Positions 1 to 5,331 of a stretch of 6,290 nt of DNA are shown here, piece after piece. The position numbers and the translations under genes are program-made. Every line of letters begins with the position of its first letter. The first letter of the stretch is position 1. Below the pieces are notes generated by a model. It was not told the DNA's origin, did no database searches, and saw nothing but the letters and a program-made list of their open reading frames with translations. The DNA comes from Bacteroidales bacterium (GTDB taxonomy: Bacteria > Bacteroidota > Bacteroidia > Bacteroidales > F082), in assembly GCA_017428285.1 (NCBI GenBank), contig JAFRRE010000022.1:1-6290 (forward strand). Direction: 5' to 3'.

Positions 1-42
1 ACGGCGCAGGAAGTGCAAATGCTCTACAATGCGAAGCAGTAA
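1..42 (+). CDS. possible C-terminal tail of an upstream gene (partial)
   Basis: The first frame reads TAQEVQMLYNAKQ and stops at TAA (40-42). Most of its codons end in G or C, as many codons in the neighbouring genes do. The third frame is also open, to a TAA at 57-59 (reading GAGSANALQCEAVKDKKW), and one minus-strand frame has no stop here. Which frame is used cannot be settled from so few codons. I do not recognise the product. This is a tentative call only. Confidence 0.3.
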   Translation, partial: TAQEVQMLYNAKQ

Positions 43-110
43 AGGACAAGAAATGGTAAACCTATAATGTAGATGTGCAGCATTGGTTTGCATAAAGGGT
101 AAAAGAATTT

Positions 111-158
111 GGCTGTCAGCCGTCAGCTCGGGAGCCACCGAGCTGATGGCTGACGGCT
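111..158. repeat. REP-like imperfect palindrome / hairpin
   Basis: The arms 111-131 and 138-158 are reverse complements at 18 of 21 positions, and the mismatches at least partly form G-U pairs in RNA. The loop is about six bases (132-137). Each arm contains a repeated GTCAGC/GCTGAC unit, so the palindrome is built from smaller direct repeats. No T-run follows the stem (the next bases are AAGAAGCC), so it is not a canonical intrinsic terminator. It could instead be an interspersed intergenic palindrome or an mRNA 3'-end stabiliser for the upstream gene. The rest of 43-236 shows no convincing gene. The sequence just before the next gene is A/T rich, as is usual for Bacteroidetes leaders. Confidence 0.7.
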
Positions 159-236
159 AAGAAGCCTATAATAATGTAGTTTAATCTTGAATAGTTACTT
201 ATTACAAACGAACCGATCAAATAAAACTTATTTAAT

Positions 237-1970
237 ATGAAAAGATTGCAACTCATCATTGTGCTGATGGGCTTCGGATCAGCACTAATGGCTCAGCCAT
301 TCCCGTATTCCTACATCGAAGTGAACAACGTGCGCGGATGCATCCTTGGCAACGGATGCCTCATGGACGCTCACCAGACCACCCCTTACTCTTCATGGGA
401 AGTGCCCAAAGACAGTGGAAAATCACCACTTTACCAACACGCCCTCTGGATTGGAGGTTTATCTACGGCAGACAACTCCTTGCATTTGGCAGGCGACCAT
501 TATGGTCAAAACGGACAAGAGTTTTGGTCGGGACCGCTTCGCCTATCTGATGCTTCGACCGATGCAACTACGGTTGAGAAATACAGCCATGTTTGGAATC
601 TCACCAAAGAACAGATTGAAGATTTCATTGCTCACCATGCTGAACCAGGTTACACCATTCCAGAGGACATCCTGACCTGGCCTGCTCATGGTGATGCTGG
701 ATTCGCAGAGAATCTCGCCCCTTTTGTCGATGTGGATGCCAATGGTGTGTACCAGCCTGAACATGGCGACTATCCAAAAATCGAAGGCGACCAATGCCTG
801 TTCTTTATCTTCAACGATAGCTATCAAACCCACACAGAGTTTGCTGGGGAACCATTGGGGCTCGAAGTCCATGCCATGGTATATGCCTACAACCGACCAA
901 ATGACGAATACTTGAACAACACCGTATTCTTCAACTATAAACTCTTCAATCGTTCCGCCAACACCTATCAAAATACTTATGCAGGTTTATGGAATGACTG
1001 GGATATCGGATATGGATATGATGATTATGCGGGATGTGACGTGCATCGTAGTGCAAGTTACGGCTATAACGCAGATCCCGAGGATGACACTTATGGCACC
1101 AATCATCCCGCACAAGTTTGCAAAATCCTTGCAGGCCCCTATATGGATCCTGATGGATTGGACAACCCATCCTACAATGGAAATTGCGAAAGTTTAGACA
1201 ACAACAGGAACGCTTTTAACGGAACAAATTTCGGCAATGGTGTCATCGATGACGAGCGCTTGGGCATGACAGGATTCATCAGCCAAAACAACAGTTCTGG
1301 GGATGTTGGCGACCCTCAAACCGCCGAGGAGGTGTATAACTATTTACGTTCTATTTGGAAAAGTGAAGTTCATTTAATTTATGGAGGTGATGGCATCGCA
1401 AGTCCATGGGCGGTGGGACCAAATTGTTCTTTCCAATACCCCGGAGATTCCGACCCTTGCAATATCGGAACCTTTGGTGAAGCTCCCAATGCAAATCCAA
1501 TGGGTTGGTATTACAACACGCCAGGACACTATTGGACGGAGGCTCATGAGGGCAACACGCCTAATGACCGAAGGGGAGTAGCTTCCATGGGGCCTTTCAC
1601 TTTTGCCGCAGGAAGCATGCAGGAGATTGACTTTGCCGAGATCACCGTGTGGGGCGATGGACGCGCATCGGCAGTGGATCGCATCGGTGAATATATCGAT
1701 TATGTCGCAGAATACGCTGGATTCCCCACCACGAGCGTCAACGAACATCAAAACACCTCGAAGGAAAGCTTGATGCTTTATCCTAATCCCACACAAGACC
1801 ATTTTACGGTGGAAGGTACAGGACACCTGGTCATCATGAACGTCTTAGGACAACAAGTGATGTCAATGAATATCAATGGTGTTGAAACCGTGAAACTACC
1901 TCAAGGGATGTATTTTTTGCGACTGGAACAAGAAAACGGAGTGAGGACAGGTCGCATCGTTGTCGAATAA
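237..1970 (+). CDS. secreted protein with T9SS type A sorting domain
   Basis: This is a 577-aa exported protein. Residues 1-19 form a signal peptide (MKRLQLIIVLMGFGSALMA, cleavage before or after Q20). The body matches a large uncharacterised Bacteroidetes T9SS cargo family. Its landmarks are an early WEVPKDSGKSPLYQHALWIGG block (residues 54-74), an acidic DVDANGVYQPEHGDYP segment (165-180) resembling a calcium-binding loop, GDQCLFFIFND (184-194), a WNDWDIGYGYDDYAGCDV block (252-269), and GPFTFAAGSMQEIDFA (452-467) near the end. Residues 511-577 form the type A C-terminal domain. It opens with LMLYPNPTQDHF, has the NVLGQQV strand and ends LRLEQENGVRTGRIVVE. By family knowledge this domain directs passage through the outer membrane by T9SS and is normally removed, leaving the protein on the surface or released. 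No catalytic motif is visible, so the body's function is unknown. The ATG at 237 is chosen because the signal peptide begins there. There is no Shine-Dalgarno motif, only an A/T-rich leader. Family-level call is firm; function is not. Confidence 0.92.
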   Translation: MKRLQLIIVLMGFGSALMAQPFPYSYIEVNNVRGCILGNGCLMDAHQTTPYSSWEVPKDSGKSPLYQHALWIGGLSTADNSLHLAGDHYGQNGQEFWSGPLRLSDASTDATTVEKYSHVWNLTKEQIEDFIAHHAEPGYTIPEDILTWPAHGDAGFAENLAPFVDVDANGVYQPEHGDYPKIEGDQCLFFIFNDSYQTHTEFAGEPLGLEVHAMVYAYNRPNDEYLNNTVFFNYKLFNRSANTYQNTYAGLWNDWDIGYGYDDYAGCDVHRSASYGYNADPEDDTYGTNHPAQVCKILAGPYMDPDGLDNPSYNGNCESLDNNRNAFNGTNFGNGVIDDERLGMTGFISQNNSSGDVGDPQTAEEVYNYLRSIWKSEVHLIYGGDGIASPWAVGPNCSFQYPGDSDPCNIGTFGEAPNANPMGWYYNTPGHYWTEAHEGNTPNDRRGVASMGPFTFAAGSMQEIDFAEITVWGDGRASAVDRIGEYIDYVAEYAGFPTTSVNEHQNTSKESLMLYPNPTQDHFTVEGTGHLVIMNVLGQQVMSMNINGVETVKLPQGMYFLRLEQENGVRTGRIVVE

Positions 1971-2014
1971 TAATGCAATTTAATCTTAAACAACCACTTA
2001 AAAATCACACAGAA

Positions 2015-2431
2015 ATGAAAAAAACAATGAGAATCATGGCGATGCTCATTATGGTGGGCATATTCGCCGCGTGCTCCAACGCACAGTCAGGCTCCAACAC
2101 GGGCAGCGAAACAACAGCAACGAAACAAAAACAGGGGAACGCCTCCATCGTCGGAAAGTGGCAAGGCGCTAAGTTCACTTACCAGGGTAAGACTAATGAA
2201 GAGCAAACCAAGATGGTGCAAGCCTTCATCTATGAATTCGCAAAAGACGGGAAGCTTGTTTGCTGGATTAACGACAAAGTCGCCTTTGAAGGCACCTATA
2301 CCCTTGAGGGCGACAAGCTGACCATGGTCGGCATGAGCACAGTAACCGCTACTGTCACCACGCTGACTAAGGATAAGTTAGTGATGGAAGAGGATGGAAA
2401 AGGAACTACGGAGTTTGAGCGCGTGAAGTAA
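2015..2431 (+). CDS. lipocalin-like lipoprotein
   Basis: This is a 138-aa lipoprotein. The frame is open from an ATG at 1973, but that adds 14 polar residues ahead of a perfect signal. The ATG at 2015 gives MKKTMRIMAMLIMVGIFAAC with lipobox FAAC and lipidated Cys20, so it is preferred. A low-complexity Ser/Thr/Gly/Gln linker follows (about residues 21-43). The compact domain then starts with the GxW-type motif VGKW and alternates short beta strands such as KLVCWIND, FEGTYTLEGDKLTMVG and KLVMEEDGKGTTEFERV. This is the pattern of the Bacteroidetes lipocalin-like families (Pfam Lipocalin_4 type), small beta-barrel proteins that may bind hydrophobic ligands. The ligand is unknown. It probably sits in the periplasm or at the outer membrane. 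It begins 44 bases after the T9SS cargo gene and ends 32 bases before the next start, in the same direction with no visible terminator, so co-transcription is likely. Confidence 0.85.
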   Translation: MKKTMRIMAMLIMVGIFAACSNAQSGSNTGSETTATKQKQGNASIVGKWQGAKFTYQGKTNEEQTKMVQAFIYEFAKDGKLVCWINDKVAFEGTYTLEGDKLTMVGMSTVTATVTTLTKDKLVMEEDGKGTTEFERVK

Positions 2432-2463
2432 CCTTGTCCTTTAGCAAGTCCAAAGTTAAAATT

Positions 2464-3612
2464 ATGAAAAAACTCTTCACAATCCTTTTCGCCTTGCTCG
2501 CCATAGCAACCGCCAAGGCCAACGACGGTGCCTTCTATGCCGAAGGCAACCACCTCATTCCCATCACCGAGACCGACATCAGCGTTAAGAAGGAAATCCT
2601 ATGCATTACCCGAGTGGCACGTCCCAAAGACAGTTACCCCCGCTTTTCTTTCACGGTGAACGTCTATTATGAGTTCTATAACCCAGGCGCACCTAAAGAC
2701 TTACTCGTCGGTTTCGAAGCTCCAGGCGATGGCAACGAAAATGGGAACGCCTACATCCACAACTTCAAGGTGTTGATGAACGGCCAAAGTCTGCCACACG
2801 AGGTTGCTCGTATCTTTTATCCGCTCAAAGATGATGGCTATTTGGACTGGGGCAACATGAAAGGTTACTACAAGAACGGCCATTTTGTGAAGCCCACCAA
2901 GGAGCAGCTTGACGGCTTGACGGACGAGGACAGCCCTTATTATCCTTGGGATGCCGACCCCTTCTATTTCGTGTATCACTTCAATGCACATTTCAACAAA
3001 GGTTTGAACATCATCCAACACACCTACGATTTCGAGGGAAGCGACTTGGTGTATATGGACTACTTGTTCGACTATGTGCTCACTGCCGCCAACCGTTGGG
3101 CCAACAACGGCATCGATGACTTCACCCTTGAACTTGACATGGGCGAAAGGACATCGTTTGCCATCCATCGCTCCTTCTTCAACGATGCGAATGAATGGAC
3201 TTTTACAGGAAAGGGCAGGGTCGGGCAGATGCTAGAGGTTGATGACTTGTTTTGTATGAGTTGTCCCGTATTCCATGTGCAGTCTGGCAAGCTCGTATTC
3301 CACAAGAAGAATTTCCATCCCGAAGGCGAGTTGTCAATCATAAGCGGATCTTATTGCAGTGATGCTATAGAATTGGTGAAGGCTAGGTATATTGACTTCA
3401 ACTTTAACCAAATGCCAGCCTTCTCCGATGAGCAAGAGAAGCGCATCCTCAAGAACCTGCCCTTCGCTTATCGTGGCTATGTGTTCAAGGACAAGGGATT
3501 GCAGCGTTTCTTCGAGTCGACGGAATGGTATATGCCCAACCCCGACTATCAAGCCGACATGACCAAGTTCGACAAGGGCGAAAAGCAGTGGGTGCAGTTT
3601 TTTGGGAAATGA
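2464..3612 (+). CDS. secreted YARHG-domain protein
   Basis: This is a 382-aa exported protein. The frame also opens from a TTG at 2434, but the ATG at 2464 places the signal peptide MKKLFTILFALLAIATAKA (cleavage AKA|ND) at the N-terminus, so it is the start used here. The mature protein begins NDGAFYAEGNHLIPITETD, followed by ISVKKEIL and a VNVYYEFYNPG strand. I recognise this arrangement from Bacteroides-type secreted proteins annotated as YARHG-domain proteins; the N-terminal part resembles DUF4424-like domains. The middle contains RWANNGIDDFTLELDMG, also typical of that family. The C-terminal ~57 residues (326-382) are the YARHG-like module: KRILKNLPFAYRGYVFKDKGL, then a WYMPNPDY segment. 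Here the signature reads FAYRGY rather than YARHG. The biochemical role is unknown; YARHG modules are common in extracytoplasmic proteins. It is the last gene of the three-gene run, and an IS30 element sits about 26 bases past its stop. Confidence 0.8.
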   Translation: MKKLFTILFALLAIATAKANDGAFYAEGNHLIPITETDISVKKEILCITRVARPKDSYPRFSFTVNVYYEFYNPGAPKDLLVGFEAPGDGNENGNAYIHNFKVLMNGQSLPHEVARIFYPLKDDGYLDWGNMKGYYKNGHFVKPTKEQLDGLTDEDSPYYPWDADPFYFVYHFNAHFNKGLNIIQHTYDFEGSDLVYMDYLFDYVLTAANRWANNGIDDFTLELDMGERTSFAIHRSFFNDANEWTFTGKGRVGQMLEVDDLFCMSCPVFHVQSGKLVFHKKNFHPEGELSIISGSYCSDAIELVKARYIDFNFNQMPAFSDEQEKRILKNLPFAYRGYVFKDKGLQRFFESTEWYMPNPDYQADMTKFDKGEKQWVQFFGK

Positions 3613-3638
3613 ATCATCACACCTTGATAGTTTATAAG

Positions 3639-3660
3639 TTCAACTTAGAAAGTTATAAAA
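3639..3660 (+). repeat. left terminal inverted repeat of the IS30 element
   Basis: TTCAAC, four unmatched bases, then AAAGTTATAAAA. It matches the reverse complement of 4665-4686 at 18 of 22 positions, all four mismatches falling in the central TTAG (AGGC on the other side). Similarity fades beyond 3660 going inward. Confidence 0.7.
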
Positions 3661-3674
3661 GGAGAGACAAATAA

Positions 3675-3694
3675 CCCCGCCAGGGATGACGGGG
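3675..3694. terminator. GC hairpin inside the IS left end
   Basis: CCCCG (3675-3679) pairs with CGGGG (3690-3694) across a 10-base loop, upstream of the transposase start. IS elements often carry such a structure, which blocks read-through transcription or hides the start site when transcription enters from outside. No T-run follows, so simple intrinsic termination is not obvious. The assignment to impinging-transcription control is an inference. Confidence 0.35.
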
Positions 3695-3740
3695 ATAAAG
3701 GAAAAAATGCCACATTTGCGGTCTCCAAAACAAAAGCAAG

Positions 3741-4685
3741 ATGCAACATCTTAACGAGACGCAAAGGTACACAATTTATCGAATGAGGAAAAACAAAAAG
3801 ACGCAGGCGGAGATAGCGAGTGCCATAGGGGTGTCCCAGGCGACGGTCAGCAAGGAGCTGAAGCGGAACCGCTGCACCAACGGCTACTATTCGCCCAAGA
3901 TGGCCCAGATGTTCGCCGACGACGCGAAGCAGCGTTCGCACAAGCCGCGCAAACTCGACGCGGACATGGAGGCCTTCATCCGCGAGAAGATGGAGAGGTG
4001 GCAGTGGTCGCCCGAGCAGATCAAGGGATACTGCGATGCCAACGGCATCGATATGGTCTCTGTGGAATGGATATACCACCTCGTCAGGGAGGACAAGCGC
4101 AACGGCGGGACGCTCCACAGGCACTGCCGCCACAGGCTGAAGCACCGCAAGCGATGCGTCGGGGCGGGCGTGGGGCACATCCCCGACAGGGTGTCCATAC
4201 ACCAGAGGCCCGAAAGCGTGGAAGGCAGGAAGGAGTTTGGGCACTTCGAGATGGATCTCGTACAGAACGGCAAGGACTTCATCGTGACCATCACCGAGCG
4301 CATGACGCGGTTCCTGCTCATGGAGCGGCTGCCCAACGGCAAGAACGCGGATGACGTGGCAAAGACTGTCATCAGGCTGCTCAAGCCTTTCAAGAGGCAC
4401 GTCCTGTCCATAACCACCGACAACGGCGGAGAGTTCGCAAGGCACAAGCGGGTGTCGAAGGCTCTCAACGCTCCTGTCTTCTTCACCGACCCCTACTCCT
4501 CTTGGCAGAAGGGAACCGTGGAAAACACTAACAAACTCATCCGACAATACATCGACAAACAAATGAATATCAGTAACCTAACTTACAACAAGCTCCTAAC
4601 CATTCAAAACAAGTTAAACTACAGACCGCGAAAAGTGCTTCTTTTCAATCACCCTGCCCAACTTTTTTATAACTTTGCCTGTTGA
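3741..4685 (+). CDS. IS30-family transposase
   Basis: This 314-aa DDE transposase catalyses cut-and-join movement of the surrounding IS element. The N-terminus carries a helix-turn-helix (about residues 6-43, KTQAEIASAIGVSQATVSKEL at 20-40) of the kind that recognises the terminal repeats. The segment WSPEQIKGY (89-97) is typical of the family. The integrase-type catalytic core holds D172 (HFEMDLVQ), D227 (ITTDNGGEF) and E261 (QKGTVENTN). The last two are separated by 33 residues, the spacing expected for IS30. Length and motifs look intact, with no frameshift or stop, so it is probably active. The gene ends inside the right inverted repeat. Its composition changes sharply: 3841-3900 is 60% G+C, while the 3' segment 4561-4620 is 30%. 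A long antisense open frame across it is a by-product of that composition. Confidence 0.95.
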   Translation: MQHLNETQRYTIYRMRKNKKTQAEIASAIGVSQATVSKELKRNRCTNGYYSPKMAQMFADDAKQRSHKPRKLDADMEAFIREKMERWQWSPEQIKGYCDANGIDMVSVEWIYHLVREDKRNGGTLHRHCRHRLKHRKRCVGAGVGHIPDRVSIHQRPESVEGRKEFGHFEMDLVQNGKDFIVTITERMTRFLLMERLPNGKNADDVAKTVIRLLKPFKRHVLSITTDNGGEFARHKRVSKALNAPVFFTDPYSSWQKGTVENTNKLIRQYIDKQMNISNLTYNKLLTIQNKLNYRPRKVLLFNHPAQLFYNFAC

Positions 4686-4686
4686 A
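4665..4686 (-). repeat. right terminal inverted repeat of the IS30 element
   Basis: TTTTATAACTTT (4665-4676), four unmatched bases, then GTTGAA (4681-4686): the complement of the left end. It encodes the last residues of the transposase (FYNFAC and stop). Confidence 0.7.
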
Positions 4687-4700
4687 TCTTTAGTTTCCTT

Positions 4701-4738
4701 AAATATCGACCTTGATGGTAACATCGGTCGATATTTTT
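4701..4738 (+). terminator. strong hairpin with GNRA loop and T-run
   Basis: The arm 4701-4711 (AAATATCGACC) pairs perfectly with 4726-4736. After a two-base bulge (4712-4713), GATG (4714-4717) pairs with CATC (4722-4725), closing a GTAA tetraloop of the stable GNRA type. The 15-bp stem runs into TTTTTG and a second T-run (4742-4746). On the plus strand it is a convincing intrinsic terminator. Removing the IS would place it about 40 bases after the stop codon of the YARHG gene, so it was probably that gene's terminator before the IS inserted. It may now serve the transposase transcript. Confidence 0.65.
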
Positions 4739-4747
4739 GTATTTTTG
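4712..4747 (+). promoter_or_regulatory. Bacteroidetes-type promoter candidate, overlapping the terminator
   Basis: TATTTTTG occurs twice in tandem (4732-4739 and 4740-4747), each a full match to the Bacteroidetes -7 consensus TAnnTTTG. A TTG at 4712-4714 lies 17 bases before the first copy, an acceptable -33 position. Transcription would start near 4745-4755, giving a leader of about 40 bases to the ATG at 4793. The -33 element and the first -7 copy lie inside the hairpin, so terminator and promoter share DNA. Confidence 0.5.
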
Positions 4748-4792
4748 CCTATTCAAACATTCAGATTCCTAACAGAATAATCCTATTTAAAA

Positions 4793-5155
4793 ATGAAAAA
4801 GACCTTTGTTATCCTGTTTGCCATTGCGTTTTCGCTGCTTTCGAAAGCGCAAAGCATTAACTTCGACCAATACTTTCTCGACGAGGGATCGCTGCGAATG
4901 GATGTTTTCCAATGCGGCAATGCCGAAGGCTCACACCATGTGTTTGAGCGCTTTGTCATCGAGCCGTATTTCGGCGGCTCCAAGGTCAACCTGGTTGATC
5001 CTTTCAATTATGGGACAAACCGAGTGAAAGTAATTGATGCTCAAACAAATACGCTTATCTATTCGAGAGGTTACAACACCTTGTTCCGCGAATGGCAAAC
5101 CACCGACGAAGCCAACTCGTGTTTCACCACGGTATCAAGCAATACCACCTTGTAG
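4793..5155 (+). pseudogene. truncated N-terminus of M64-type (IgA peptidase-like) metallopeptidase
   Basis: The 120-aa frame starts with a signal peptide (MKKTFVILFAIAFSLLSKA, cleavage before or after Q20). SINFDQYFLDEGSLRMD, GNAEG, IEPYFGGSKVNLVDPFNYG and LIYSRGYNTLFREWQTTDEA (residues 88-107) follow. I recognise these as the N-terminal, non-catalytic domain found before Bacteroidetes peptidase M64 catalytic domains. Full-length relatives are about 420-430 aa, so roughly 300 residues, including the zinc-binding HExxH site, are missing. After A107 (5113) the remaining 13 residues are not peptidase sequence: they are galactokinase DNA read on the wrong strand, ending at TAG 5153-5155. The product, if made, would be a small exported fragment with no protease activity. 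A plausible promoter remains upstream (4712-4747). Confidence 0.75.
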
Positions 5156-5265
5156 TCAGTGTGTTCGCCGATGAGGTTGATACGCCCTGGCGAAGTGTAG
5201 ACAACGCCCTCATTGCCAAAGCGTTGCTTGAAAACAGATTTCAATTCTTCAGTAGTCATATACAT
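5071..5265 (-). pseudogene. galK: galactokinase remnant with internal deletion, truncated
   Basis: On the minus strand residues 1-38 (5265 down to 5152) are a galactokinase N-terminus: MTTEELKSVFKQRFG, then SPGRINLIGEHTDY, which contains the complete galactokinase signature GRxNLIGEHxDY. A normal enzyme continues NxGFVxP. Here residues 39-54 read KVVLLDTVVKHELASS, which corresponds to a segment about 170 residues further on in galactokinases (before the SxYNxRR motif). The two pieces are fused in frame. From about 5104 the sequence becomes the antisense of the M64 gene, and the frame runs to a stop at 5071-5073. The GHMP ATP-binding loop (PxxxGLSSSA) and the whole C-terminal half are absent, so it cannot phosphorylate galactose. 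Start could be 5265 or the Met at 5259. Confidence 0.75.
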
Positions 5266-5291
5266 TCGATTAATTTGGGCGTAAGATAGGG

Positions 5292-5331
5292 AAAAAAACG
5301 ATTATGTGACTTGAATTTTTGATTTGGTCAC
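5292..5331 (-). terminator. weak terminator candidate after the AraC gene
   Basis: Reading the minus strand, GTGAC (5331-5327) can pair with GTCAC (5310-5306) across a 16-base loop. After a short gap comes a run of seven Ts (5298-5292). The stem is only 5 bp and includes the AraC stop codon. The galactokinase remnant begins only 62 bases after that stop, so the structure lies in the space where either a terminator for the regulator or a leader for galK would be expected. Confidence 0.25.

Larger units (their letters stand above)
3639..4686 (+). mobile_element. IS30-family insertion sequence, apparently complete
   Basis: The element is about 1.05 kb with one transposase gene. Its ends carry imperfect inverted repeats: TTCAAC (3639-3644) and AAAGTTATAAAA (3649-3660) on the left, and their exact complements TTTTATAACTTT (4665-4676) and GTTGAA (4681-4686) on the right. 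The two blocks are separated on each side by four unmatched bases. The true tips may therefore be 3639/4686 or, if TTCAAC is accidental, 3649/4676. I find no 2-3 bp target duplication at either choice. The interior is much richer in G+C than the flanks. The transposase stop codon lies inside the right repeat. The element lies between a gene and that gene's probable terminator and disrupts no reading frame that I can see. Confidence 0.85.

Noticed and set aside
87..111. Possible promoter with TTTG and AGAATTTG
   Set aside because: The -7 box lacks the TA pair and the spacing to the TTTG is about 13 bases, too short for the Bacteroidetes consensus.
543..971. Minus-strand open frame inside the T9SS cargo gene
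   Set aside because: It has no recognisable motif and the plus-strand gene is continuous with strong family features across the same bases.
1973..2014. Upstream start for the lipoprotein gene
   Set aside because: It would bury a perfect lipoprotein signal behind 14 polar residues. The ATG at 2015 fits lipoprotein export.
2434..2463. TTG start for the YARHG gene
   Set aside because: It adds ten charged or polar residues before a clean signal peptide that begins at the ATG at 2464.
2701..3168. Minus-strand open frame inside the YARHG gene
   Set aside because: Shadow frame. The plus-strand protein has a signal peptide, conserved blocks and a C-terminal domain.
3645..4562. Long minus-strand open frame of 305 codons
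   Set aside because: It lies antisense to an intact IS30 transposase with clear helix-turn-helix and DDE residues. It arises from the G+C-rich codon pattern and has no recognisable domain.
4675..4860. Plus-strand open frame spanning the IS end and the hairpin
   Set aside because: It runs through the terminal repeat and the terminator and overlaps the M64 start in another frame. No protein features are seen.
4793..5155. A genuine small secreted protein of 120 residues
   Set aside because: The last 13 residues are antisense galactokinase sequence, and the rest matches only the N-terminal part of a much longer peptidase, so truncation explains it better.
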